DNA of 64,000 nucleotides, from contig NZ_CVQP01000005.1 in assembly GCF_001040705.1 (NCBI RefSeq), positions 748,110 to 812,109 of the forward strand, given 5' to 3'. Origin of the DNA: Rhodococcus sp. RD6.2 (GTDB lineage: Bacteria; Actinomycetota; Actinomycetes; Mycobacteriales; Mycobacteriaceae). Every line of letters starts with the position of its first letter. The stretch's first letter is position 1. A program made the translations under genes and the position numbers. The notes beneath the pieces were generated by a model that saw nothing but the letters and a program-made list of their open reading frames with translations, had not been told where the DNA came from and searched no databases. Shown here in pieces: positions 1-7,843 of the stretch.

Positions 1-2
1 AT

Positions 3-176
3 CGCTGGCTGGTCCCGTACGCGGGCCTGATCGGCGCCATCATGGTTCTGCTCGCCGACGTGATCGGACGTGTCGTGGTCCGTCCGGGCGAACTCCAGGT
101 CGGAATTGTGCTCGCGATGTTCGGCGCGCCGTTCTTCATCGCGCTCGTGCGGCGCAGGAAGCTGGTGTCCCTGTGA
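3..176 (+). CDS. FecCD-family ABC permease, C-terminal fragment
   Basis: The last 57 residues of a membrane permease whose start lies left of the window. The segment reads as two hydrophobic helices around a GRVVVRPGELQVGIV stretch and ends in a basic tail. This matches the end of FecCD/BtuC-type permeases, where the P-E-L-[PQ]-V-G-I motif is characteristic. Its stop overlaps the GTG start of the next permease by 4 bases (GTGA), so the two are translationally coupled. It should pair with that permease to form the channel of a siderophore or haem importer. The substrate cannot be read from this fragment. Confidence 0.85.
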   Translation, partial: RWLVPYAGLIGAIMVLLADVIGRVVVRPGELQVGIVLAMFGAPFFIALVRRRKLVSL

Positions 177-1267
177 GCCTCGTCGACGACGACGCCCGTC
201 CGATCCCGACCACCGTTCCGTCACGCCCGGCGTTCCGGGTCGGGTCGGTTTCCCTGGTCTGGCGCACCGCCATGGTCGCCATCACCGTCGGCCTGCTCGT
301 GGCCGCGTTCCTGCTGCTGTGCATCAACATCGGGCGTGGCGAGTACTCGATCCCGATTCCGACCGTCGTCGAGGTCCTCGTCGGCGGCGGTGAGAAAGTC
401 GAGCGGTTCATCGTGATGGACCTGCGACTGCCGCGAGGTCTGGCGGCGTTGCTGACCGGCATCGCGCTCGGGATCTCCGGAGCGATCACCCAGTCGATCC
501 TGCGCAATCCACTCGCGAGCCCGGACATCCTCGGCATCACCGCAGGCGCGAGTGCCGCCGCGGTGACGCTCATCGTCGTGGGAGGCGGCGGGAGCTTCGT
601 CGGACTCCTCGCCGTCCTCGGAATCCCCATCGCCGCCCTGATCGGCGGCATCGTGACGGCGGTGGTCATCTACCTGCTGGCGTGGCGCGGTGGCGTGCAG
701 GGATTTCGGGTGGTGCTGATCGGCATCGGCGCCAACGCGATGCTCGTAGCGGTGATCCAGTGGCTGCTGATCTCTGCCGACATCAACGACGTCTCTCGGG
801 CGCAGGTGTGGTTGAACGGCTCCCTCAACGGCAGCGACTGGGAGCGGGTCTGGCCCGTCGCGATCGGGGTCGCGGTGGTGGGTACCGCGGCGGTGATCTC
901 CTCGTTCACCCTGGGAGTGCTGCGCCTCGGCGACGACAACGCCCGCGCTCTGGGTGTGCGGCTGCAAACGGGGCAGGGCGCGCTGCTCCTGGCCGCGGTG
1001 GCGTTGGCGGCCATCGCGACGGCAGCGGTCGGCCCGATCGGGTTCGTCGCCCTCGCGGCCCCCCAGGTGGCGATGCGCCTGCTGCGCACGCCCGGTCCGC
1101 CGCTGATCGCGTCCGGCCTGATGGGGGCCGTGCTGGTCCTCGGTGCCGACATCATCGGCCGCACCGTGCTGCCCGTCGAACTGCCCGTCGGCATCGTCAC
1201 CTCGGCGCTCGGTGGCCCGTTCCTGATCTACCTGCTCATTCGCAACAATCGGAAGGTGACCGCATGA
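173..1267 (+). CDS. FecCD-family iron-siderophore ABC permease
   Basis: A 364-residue polytopic membrane protein with a cytoplasmic N-terminus, then about nine to ten hydrophobic helices. FecCD hallmarks are visible: LRLPRGLAALLTGIALGISG near residue 85, NPLASPDILGITAGA near residue 113, GPIGFVALAAPQ near residue 285, and a C-terminal LPVELPVGIVTSALGGPFL. It is the second permease half of an iron-chelate importer. The GTG start overlaps the previous stop, and its own stop overlaps the ATG of the ATPase gene (ATGA). The binding protein is not in the window. Substrate specificity is unknown. Confidence 0.93.
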   Translation: MSLVDDDARPIPTTVPSRPAFRVGSVSLVWRTAMVAITVGLLVAAFLLLCINIGRGEYSIPIPTVVEVLVGGGEKVERFIVMDLRLPRGLAALLTGIALGISGAITQSILRNPLASPDILGITAGASAAAVTLIVVGGGGSFVGLLAVLGIPIAALIGGIVTAVVIYLLAWRGGVQGFRVVLIGIGANAMLVAVIQWLLISADINDVSRAQVWLNGSLNGSDWERVWPVAIGVAVVGTAAVISSFTLGVLRLGDDNARALGVRLQTGQGALLLAAVALAAIATAAVGPIGFVALAAPQVAMRLLRTPGPPLIASGLMGAVLVLGADIIGRTVLPVELPVGIVTSALGGPFLIYLLIRNNRKVTA

Positions 1268-2226
1268 GCGGCCAGAGCACCGGCGCCAGGACACAGTCGG
1301 CGTCCGACCCCCGGGAAGACTCGGGAGCCGACGGCGAGAGGAAGTCCCCCGGCGCGCAGCCGGCCATCGATCACGTCGCGGCCGCCGCGCATTCGAGTCA
1401 CCGGCTCTCCGCGTACAACCTGGTCGTGGGGTACGGGGACCGGATCATTCTCGACGGGCTCGACCTCGAGATCCCGACCGGGGTCGTCACGACCATCATC
1501 GGCCCCAACGGGTGCGGCAAGTCGACGCTGCTGCGGTCCATGGGGCGTCTCCTCAAGCCGCGGAGCGGCGAGGTCGTCCTCGACGGCAAGGCGATCTCGT
1601 CGATGCGGACGAAGGACGTCGCGCGCACGCTCGGGATGCTGCCGCAGGCCCCCGTCGCGCCGGAAGGTCTGACGGTCGCGGACCTGGTGTCGCGGGGCAG
1701 GCACCCGCACCAGTCGTGGCTGCGGCAGTGGTCGTCGGACGACGAGGGCGAGGTGGCGAAGGCGCTCGCGTTGACCGGGGTGTCGGATCTCGCGGATCGG
1801 CCCGTCGACCAACTGTCGGGCGGTCAGCGTCAGCGCGCATGGATCTCGATGGCACTCGCGCAGGGCACCGACATCCTGCTCCTCGACGAGCCGACCACCT
1901 ACCTGGATCTGGCGCACTCGGTCGAGGTACTCGACCTGGTCGACCGCCTGCACTCGGAGTTCGGGCGCACGGTGGTGATGGTGCTGCACGACCTGAACCT
2001 CGCGATCCGCTACAGCGATCACCTGGTGGTGATGGCGCAGGGCTCGATCGTCGCGGAGGGGGCGCCGACCGAGGTGATCACACCCGAGCTGCTGCTGGAG
2101 GTGTTCGGGTTGGAGGCCCGGGTCATCGACGATCCGGTCTCGGACCGACCGCTCATCGTTCCGGTCGGTACCCGGCACGTGTACGGGACGATCGGCGGGC
2201 CCGCGGAGGCCACACCGGGGAGCTGA
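1264..2226 (+). CDS. Iron-siderophore ABC transporter ATP-binding protein (FecE-like)
   Basis: A 320-residue ATPase that energises the two permeases upstream. Walker A GPNGCGKST is near residue 82, the signature LSGGQRQRAW near residue 184, Walker B ILLLDEPTTYLD near residue 207, and the H-loop histidine sits in VLHDLN. The GQRQRAWI form of the signature is typical of FecE/FepC-type siderophore ATPases. The first 45 or so residues are a hydrophilic, low-complexity extension not found in E. coli FecE; a later start is possible, but ATG 1264 has the coupled ATGA overlap. It is the last gene of the operon and converges with the next gene 2 bases away. Confidence 0.93.
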   Translation: MSGQSTGARTQSASDPREDSGADGERKSPGAQPAIDHVAAAAHSSHRLSAYNLVVGYGDRIILDGLDLEIPTGVVTTIIGPNGCGKSTLLRSMGRLLKPRSGEVVLDGKAISSMRTKDVARTLGMLPQAPVAPEGLTVADLVSRGRHPHQSWLRQWSSDDEGEVAKALALTGVSDLADRPVDQLSGGQRQRAWISMALAQGTDILLLDEPTTYLDLAHSVEVLDLVDRLHSEFGRTVVMVLHDLNLAIRYSDHLVVMAQGSIVAEGAPTEVITPELLLEVFGLEARVIDDPVSDRPLIVPVGTRHVYGTIGGPAEATPGS

Positions 2227-2228
2227 CG

Positions 2229-4790
2229 TCAGCGACTGCGGATCATGGTGCGCACCAAGCGCATTCCCTGCCCCACCGACACCTCCGGCAGGTAGGCGCG
2301 GCCGACGGCGTTGCCGATGCTCGGCAGCGCCGCCGGATCGGCGAACGTCATGTACATCGGCACGTAGTCGGGCTGGAACTTCGCCTTGAACGCCAGTAGC
2401 GACCGGAACCCGTACACCGGTTCGAGGGTGCGACCGAGGACGTCGAGGAGTCGGTCGAGGACCGCCGCGAGCGTCACCTGCTCCCGGGCCTGCTCGTCGT
2501 CGGCGGGCGGCGCATCCTGCCCCGCCTGCACAGTGGCGAGGGGTGCGCCCGACAGGCTGACGAACTCCGCGCCCTCCTCCTTCAGGGACAGTGCGGCGGA
2601 GGCGATGAGGAATTCCATGGCGGGCCGGAACCCTTCCGCTCGCCTGCGCATGAAGTCGAGGGTCCAGCCGACGACCCGGCCGTCGCGGTACACGGGCATC
2701 CAGGACGTGACGCCGTGGACGGTGCGCGACTCGTCGACGGCGATCAGGCAGCGCACCTGCGGATCGTCGATCTCGTCGAGGCCGCCGAGGGTGAATCCCA
2801 TCTCGGGCATCCCCTTGTCGGCGACCCACTCCTCGGAGATCGCGGTGATCTGGTCGGTCAACGACAGGGGCGCGTCGGGGAACCGTATCCACTCGGCGGT
2901 GACGCCGGACTTCGCGGCGCGGTTGAGGGCGGTGCGGACGTCCTGGAACTTCTTGCCCTTGAACTCGAGGCGGTCGAGGTGCAGAACGGTCTCCTCCGCG
3001 ACCTGGATGGCCGACCAGCCGAGCGCGTCCGTGGCACGCTTCAGCGCGCCGGTGACGGAGTAGAAGCACGGTGTCCAGCCGTTGGCGGTGGCGAAGTCGG
3101 CGAAGGCGGTCGCGTTCGCACGCAACGATTCCGGTGGGCAGACCGGGTCGCCCGTGGTGAGCGCGACTCCCGAGATCACCCGGTACGCGACGTATCCACT
3201 GCCGTCGGGGGCGAACCAGTAGCGGTTGCCGCGCCACGTGGTCATCCACGACAGCGGAGCGCCCGACCCGCTGGTCAGGAGCGTCCGGGCGCGTTCGGTG
3301 TCGTCGGTGCGGCCCCCGTAGGAGGGGGCGAGGAACGTTCCCGCCACCACCGCGCACAGGACCACCCAGACCAGCACCCCCGTCCATTCGTACAGCAGGG
3401 TGGTGGGAGCGCTGTCGGGAAGGAAACGCGGGTCGAGCCACTGCAGGTAGACGGGCGGGATCAGGCGCTCGGGGTAGTCGGCCCCCAGCGACGCGACGGA
3501 CGGCTCCCGATCGAAGCCGGAGCGGGCGAGCATCCCGAGCGCGACGTAGGCGACTCCGACGGCCACCCCGACCGCGGCGAGCCGGAGCCAGAGCGTGCGT
3601 TGGACGCCTCGCGGTGCCGACACGGTGAACCAGCCGCGGGTCGCGACCAGCACCAGCAGGATCGCGATCGGCACGACGAACGGGATCGCGGTCCGGTACA
3701 CCGTCGGGGAGTCCAACCCGTAGTACAAGGTCTGCTCGTCCGCGAACCCGACGTAACGGATCCCGAAATCGATGACCGACAGGCCGAGGAGCACGATCTG
3801 CGCGACGACGGCGGCGATCCACGCGAATCGGCGTCCGCGGCGCAACCCGTCGGCGAGCACGAGCAGGAACACCGACGGCATCAGGCTCAGGATGGTCGGG
3901 CCTACCCCGCCGAGCCGCAGTTCGAGCAGTCCGCGCCTGCAGTCCTCGCTGGACGCGTCGGCCTCGCACAGCTCGCGAACCTCGCTGGGGGTCCACGGCA
4001 CACCGCGGAACAGTTCGCGCAGCACGGCGAGGGGCCCGACCGCGTTGGGCGACAGGGCCGCGAGCACCGGTCCGAGCGCGCCTGCCGCGACGACCAGGGC
4101 GACGAGGACGCGACCCTCGCGCCGCGTCCCGGCCAGGTGGGCGCCGCGCGCGCTGCGTGCCACGATCCACGGTCCGATCACGAGTCCGACGACGGCGGCC
4201 CCGAGCCGGATCAGGTCGGAGAGGTGCCCACTGAACAGTGACATCGTGACGAGCAGGGCGAGCCCGCCGACGCGGACCCGCCGACGCCACAGCGTGGTCA
4301 TGCCGGCGGCGGCCACCATCGCGGCTCCGATGATCCATGTCGTCGGACCGACCGCGGTTCCGATGTGCAGCCGGAAACCCCAGGTCTCGTCGACCGTCCG
4401 CACGAGGGCCGCGACCGCGAGGGCCAGCAGCGTTCCGAGGACCTGGGTGGAGGCCGCGGCAGCCAGAAACCGTCCGCTGCCGATGCGGTGTTCCACCGGT
4501 GCGGCGACCACGAGGACGAGCAGCGTCGCGACGAGGTAGCCGACGAGGCTCGGCGCCCAGAGTCCCGAGGTGAGCAGGGTCCACACCCGGCCGTGTTCGA
4601 GTGCGGGAACCGACGCCGCGAAGTGGCGCTGCACGTAGCCGCTCGGACCGGTCAGGCTGGACGTGGCGGCGCCGAGCACCCAGATCACCACGAGGAGGGT
4701 GATGCTCGCGGGCGCGCCGGACACTCCGAAGCGGACGAGTTCGGCGATGCGCCGCGACTGCCGGCGCACCGCGGTGATCGGTGATGTCAC
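2229..4790 (-). CDS. MprF/LysX-like phosphatidylglycerol lysyltransferase (DUF2156), integral membrane
   Basis: An 853-residue protein if started at the GTG at 4790, which overlaps the esterase stop as GTGA; the open frame runs further upstream. Residues 1-200 form several helices with a rhomboid-like look (HGRVWTLLTSGLWAPS, then a membrane block). More helices follow to about residue 500. The C-terminal third is a soluble DUF2156 domain with WRGNRYWFAPDGSGYVAYRV, EFKGKKFQDVRTALNRA and GVTSWMPVYRDGRVVGWTLDFMRR, which resembles the aminoacyl-phosphatidylglycerol synthase domain of MprF and LysX. The family moves lysine from Lys-tRNA onto phosphatidylglycerol, lowering envelope negative charge and sensitivity to cationic peptides. 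No lysyl-tRNA synthetase domain is present, unlike LysX. Likely co-transcribed with the esterase. Confidence 0.8.
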   Translation of the reverse strand: MTSPITAVRRQSRRIAELVRFGVSGAPASITLLVVIWVLGAATSSLTGPSGYVQRHFAASVPALEHGRVWTLLTSGLWAPSLVGYLVATLLVLVVAAPVEHRIGSGRFLAAAASTQVLGTLLALAVAALVRTVDETWGFRLHIGTAVGPTTWIIGAAMVAAAGMTTLWRRRVRVGGLALLVTMSLFSGHLSDLIRLGAAVVGLVIGPWIVARSARGAHLAGTRREGRVLVALVVAAGALGPVLAALSPNAVGPLAVLRELFRGVPWTPSEVRELCEADASSEDCRRGLLELRLGGVGPTILSLMPSVFLLVLADGLRRGRRFAWIAAVVAQIVLLGLSVIDFGIRYVGFADEQTLYYGLDSPTVYRTAIPFVVPIAILLVLVATRGWFTVSAPRGVQRTLWLRLAAVGVAVGVAYVALGMLARSGFDREPSVASLGADYPERLIPPVYLQWLDPRFLPDSAPTTLLYEWTGVLVWVVLCAVVAGTFLAPSYGGRTDDTERARTLLTSGSGAPLSWMTTWRGNRYWFAPDGSGYVAYRVISGVALTTGDPVCPPESLRANATAFADFATANGWTPCFYSVTGALKRATDALGWSAIQVAEETVLHLDRLEFKGKKFQDVRTALNRAAKSGVTAEWIRFPDAPLSLTDQITAISEEWVADKGMPEMGFTLGGLDEIDDPQVRCLIAVDESRTVHGVTSWMPVYRDGRVVGWTLDFMRRRAEGFRPAMEFLIASAALSLKEEGAEFVSLSGAPLATVQAGQDAPPADDEQAREQVTLAAVLDRLLDVLGRTLEPVYGFRSLLAFKAKFQPDYVPMYMTFADPAALPSIGNAVGRAYLPEVSVGQGMRLVRTMIRSR

Positions 4791-6097
4791 GAGATCAACC
4801 CCACTCTCCTCGACAACCAGTCCACCTGTCCTGCGAGGCCCGCTGACCACACCGCGAAACTGTGGCCGCCGGGCAGTTCCACGAGGTGCACGTCCATCCC
4901 CGCCTGTTGTGCCGCCGCGTACAGGGTGTGCACGCCCGGCGCGTACTCGAGGTCGTCGGCGCCGACGACGAAGACCCCCGCCGTCCCTGGGAATCGTCGT
5001 GACGCCATCAGATCCATCGGGTTGACCTCGGTGAACGCCGCGTCGTCGCCACCGAACGCCGCATCGACCGTTCGGCCGCGATCGCCGAGGGTCGGCTCGA
5101 GCTGCCCGGACAGGTCGAGGAACGTCGGGTAGACGTCGGGATGGTTGGTGGCGAGTTGGAGTGAGCACGTTCCGCCGTACGACAGGCCCCCGACTGCCCA
5201 GGCTCGCGGGTCGGTGTCGACCTGCAGGTTCGCCTTCACCCACTCGGGTACGTCGGTGGCCAGGTAGGTGTCGACGTTGCCGAGGTGGGAGTCGAGGCAC
5301 AGCGGGTTGGCGAGGGTCGATCCGGTGCCGTCGGCGACGACGACCACCGGCGCGAGCCCACCGTGCTGCGCGGCGAACGCGTCCATCGTCTCGGCGAGGC
5401 GGCCACCGGCGAACCAGTCGCCGGGGCTTCCCGGTTGCCCGGCGAGCAGTACCAGGACCGGGAGCAGGGGTCGCGGGTCGGCGAAGTAGGCCGGGGGTAG
5501 GTAGATCTGGGCGTCGCGAGCGTCGAATCCGGATGCGGTGCCCGGGATGGGGACGGTCACGACGCTGCCGTGGTCGGGCAGATCGGCGGGCGGGTGCCAG
5601 TCCGCGTCGAGTGGAGTGCCGCTGACCGGGTCGGCGACCGGCCCCGGGACCTCGGCGAAGGCGAGCGCGTTCGCGGCGGGCAACCCGAGGACGTCGCGGA
5701 CCGTCGGGTAGGCGTCGAACACGAGGTTGACCTGCGCGGCGGCGCCGACGACGACAGCAAGGGCGGCCACCACGGAGACGATGCCGCGCAGCAGGTGCCG
5801 ATCGGTGGCGATGCGCGCGGCGGCGAGGAGGACCGCGAACAGTCCGCACCCGATCCAGGCATACACCGCGAGTGCGACGGGGTCGGGGAACGGACGCCAC
5901 CACTTCTCGACGACGAGCCATCCGGCCGCGGTGAGCGCCCCCGCGGCCACGGCGCACGCAGGAACGACACGCAGGCGGTGCCGACGGGAGTCGGTGGTCG
6001 GTGCGAGCAGCAGCCACACCGCGCCCGCGACGGCGAGCACCGTCGCCGCCCACGGCACCGTCCCGGATAGCAGCGGTCGGTCGTACAACCAGTCCAC
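4787..6097 (-). CDS. Membrane-anchored esterase of the antigen 85 / esterase D superfamily
   Basis: 436 residues from the GTG at 6097, which has a GAGGGGG ribosome site 9 bases upstream; an in-frame ATG at 6184 would run into the BlaI-type operators and is less likely. Four N-terminal hydrophobic helices (to about residue 125) precede an extracytoplasmic alpha/beta-hydrolase domain. The nucleophile elbow is GLSYGG (Ser306), with likely acid Asp381 or Asp382 and His412 in the GGHSF motif. This is the PF00756 fold used by mycolyltransferases and related esterases. It is followed by the lysyltransferase with a 4-base overlap, which suggests a shared envelope lipid role. The substrate is unknown. 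Confidence 0.83.
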   Translation of the reverse strand: MDWLYDRPLLSGTVPWAATVLAVAGAVWLLLAPTTDSRRHRLRVVPACAVAAGALTAAGWLVVEKWWRPFPDPVALAVYAWIGCGLFAVLLAAARIATDRHLLRGIVSVVAALAVVVGAAAQVNLVFDAYPTVRDVLGLPAANALAFAEVPGPVADPVSGTPLDADWHPPADLPDHGSVVTVPIPGTASGFDARDAQIYLPPAYFADPRPLLPVLVLLAGQPGSPGDWFAGGRLAETMDAFAAQHGGLAPVVVVADGTGSTLANPLCLDSHLGNVDTYLATDVPEWVKANLQVDTDPRAWAVGGLSYGGTCSLQLATNHPDVYPTFLDLSGQLEPTLGDRGRTVDAAFGGDDAAFTEVNPMDLMASRRFPGTAGVFVVGADDLEYAPGVHTLYAAAQQAGMDVHLVELPGGHSFAVWSAGLAGQVDWLSRRVGLIS

Positions 6098-6162
6098 TCC
6101 GTGGCCCCCTCTGCCCGTGTGGTCGCACCGACTGTGTCCATTCACTGATACACCGACTGCGT

Positions 6163-6179
6163 TACTACTGCGGGTAGTA
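6163..6179. promoter_or_regulatory. Candidate BlaI operator 1
   Basis: A perfect inverted repeat TACTAC-N5-GTAGTA. This matches the known BlaI/MecI half-site (TACTAC/GTAGTA) with near-canonical spacing. It lies 35 bases before the blaI-like start and 66 bases before the divergent esterase start, so one bound dimer could block both promoters. It is a site by sequence match only. Confidence 0.75.
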
Positions 6180-6185
6180 CGCACA

Positions 6186-6198
6186 ACTGTCGGACAGT
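6186..6198. promoter_or_regulatory. Second inverted repeat, possible BlaI operator 2
   Basis: ACTGT-CGG-ACAGT, a perfect 5-base inverted repeat with a 3-base centre, 7 bases after operator 1 and 16 bases before the blaI-like ATG. It shares the ACT..AGT ends of a BlaI site but is shorter. It may be a second, weaker site giving cooperative binding. Confidence 0.45.
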
Positions 6199-6213
6199 AA
6201 GTACCATGGGGCC

Positions 6214-6636
6214 ATGGCAGGACTTGGCGAGCTCGAACGCGCAGTGATGGATCACCTGTGGTCCAGTTCCGAACCCCAGACCGTTCGTCAGGTGCACGAG
6301 GCCTTGGCGGAACGGCGTGAGCTTGCGTACACCACTGTCATGACCGTCTTGCAGCGGCTGGCGAAGAAGAACCTGGTGATTCAGCAGCGGGACGACCGCG
6401 CGCACCGGTACCTCCCCGTCCAGGGCCGCGACGAGCTCGTCGCGTCGCTCATGGTCGACGCGCTGGACCAGGCCCATGCCTCGGACGGCAGGGTCGCAGC
6501 GCTCGTGCACTTCGTCGGCAGGGTCGGCGCCGACGAGGCCGCCGCGCTCCGGGAGGCCCTCGCCGCACTGGAGGCGTCCGACGCGTCGTCGCGGCACCTG
6601 CGCAGCGTGGACACCGGTACCGATCGCGCGAGCTGA
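6214..6636 (+). CDS. blaI: BlaI/MecI/CopY-family transcriptional repressor
   Basis: 140 residues. The winged-helix domain at about 1-75 has the family pattern LGELERAVMDHLWSS, QTVRQVHEAL, YTTVMTVLQRLAKKNLV and the wing RAHRYLPV. The C-terminal helices (75-130) form the dimer and cleavage region. The family represses beta-lactamase or envelope-stress genes and is released when a partner M56 peptidase triggers its cleavage. The partner follows 30 bases downstream. Operators lie in the upstream divergent region, so autoregulation and control of the esterase/lysyltransferase pair are both plausible. From memory the pair corresponds to M. tuberculosis Rv1846c/Rv1845c. Confidence 0.93.
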   Translation: MAGLGELERAVMDHLWSSSEPQTVRQVHEALAERRELAYTTVMTVLQRLAKKNLVIQQRDDRAHRYLPVQGRDELVASLMVDALDQAHASDGRVAALVHFVGRVGADEAAALREALAALEASDASSRHLRSVDTGTDRAS

Positions 6637-6666
6637 CGCCCGCCCGTCGTGCATGATGGGTAGGCC

Positions 6667-7611
6667 ATGAACCCCTCCACCGCGCTGGCCTTCGCTGTAC
6701 TGGCCCTGCTCCTCACCGGCCCGGTCCCCGCGCTGCTCGCACGGGCCACCTGGCCTCATCGCGCACCCGGCGCAGCACTCGTGCTGTGGCAGGCCGTCGC
6801 GATCGCAGCGGTCCTGTCGGCGTTCAGCTCCGGTCTCGCGATCGCCACCGAGCTGCTCGTGCCCGGTCCCGACGGCCGGCCCACAACGGCGCCCCTCGAA
6901 GAGATCGACGCCCTCGGGTTGCCCCTGTGGATCGCCTACGTGGTGGTGTTCGCGATCACCCTCCTCATCGGGGCGAAGCTGATCTTCTCCATCGCCTCGG
7001 TCGCGGTGCGTACCCGGCGTCGGCGGGCCCGCCACCGGATGCTCGTCGACCTCCTCGACCAGGGCGAACCGCATCGCAGCCGCCAGTCGAACCTTCGCGT
7101 CCTCGACGCCGCCGAACCCATCGCGTACTGCCTGCCGGGACTCCGGCATCGGGTGGTCGTCAGCGCGGGCACCCTCGACAACCTCAACCGCGACGAGATC
7201 ACCGCGATCCTCATGCACGAACGCTCACACCTGCGATCCCGGCACGACCTCGTGATCGAGGCGTTCACGGCGGTCAACGAGGCGTTCCCGAAGGTGGTGC
7301 GCAGCAATTCGGCGCTCGGGTCCGTGCAGTTGCTGGTCGAACTGCTCGCCGACGACTCCGCGGTGCGGGTCACGGGACCGACGCCGCTCGCGCGGGCGCT
7401 CGTCGCGTGCGCCGGGTCCAGTGCACCCGACGGAGCACTCGCCGCGGGCGGCCCGCACACCCTGACCCGCATCCAGCGGCTGACCCGTCCCGGCACCAGC
7501 ATCCCGATCGCCCTCGGCGCGTACCTCGCGTCCGTGGCGATCCTCGTGGTGCCGACGATCGCCGTCGCGGTGCCGTGGCTCGTCGAACTCGAGCGCCTGT
7601 TCCGCGGATAG
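6667..7611 (+). CDS. M56-family membrane metallopeptidase (BlaR1-like, no sensor domain)
   Basis: 314 residues. Hydrophobic helices lie at about 3-25, 36-60, 86-112 and near 280-300. The zinc motif HERSH is at residues 184-188, in a cytosolic segment after PIAYCLPGLRHRVVVSAGTL, as in BlaR1/MecR1 peptidases. No C-terminal penicillin-binding sensor domain is present: the protein ends soon after the last helix. It cannot sense beta-lactams the way BlaR1 does unless another protein supplies the signal. It sits right after the BlaI-like gene, its expected substrate. Confidence 0.88.
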   Translation: MNPSTALAFAVLALLLTGPVPALLARATWPHRAPGAALVLWQAVAIAAVLSAFSSGLAIATELLVPGPDGRPTTAPLEEIDALGLPLWIAYVVVFAITLLIGAKLIFSIASVAVRTRRRRARHRMLVDLLDQGEPHRSRQSNLRVLDAAEPIAYCLPGLRHRVVVSAGTLDNLNRDEITAILMHERSHLRSRHDLVIEAFTAVNEAFPKVVRSNSALGSVQLLVELLADDSAVRVTGPTPLARALVACAGSSAPDGALAAGGPHTLTRIQRLTRPGTSIPIALGAYLASVAILVVPTIAVAVPWLVELERLFRG

Positions 7612-7843
7612 CGCGGCGCCCCCCGAGGGGTGATGCGAGGGTCACAGTCGCTCGGGATGAGAGTGCCTTCGCCGTCCCGTACACTCGACAACGGCCGTAA
7701 TCGCGGCCCGACTCAATTGTTACTCACATTTTCGGCACGCCCCTGGCCAGACCAGGGTGAACGTGCCCGGCTCGTCTCTTTCTGCGCGACTGTTCACAGC
7801 CCCGCTCTCCGCGACGCGCCCGACGCCCGGAGAGGTATACCGC
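7612..7843 (+). promoter_or_regulatory. Long 5' leader region of the DEAD-box helicase gene
   Basis: 232 non-coding bases. A TANNNT-type -10 (TACACT) lies at 7680-7685, which would give a leader of roughly 150 bases. A small hairpin CCCTGG-N5-CCAGGG is at 7741-7757. A strong GGAGAGG ribosome site at 7829-7835 fixes the GTG 7844 start. Long leaders are common for RNA helicase genes that control their own mRNA; that role here is inference. Confidence 0.4.

Noticed and set aside
1228..4584. 1118-codon minus-strand frame over the ATPase gene and the lysyltransferase gene
   Set aside because: Arg/Pro/Gly-rich shadow frame; the true genes in other frames carry clear domains.
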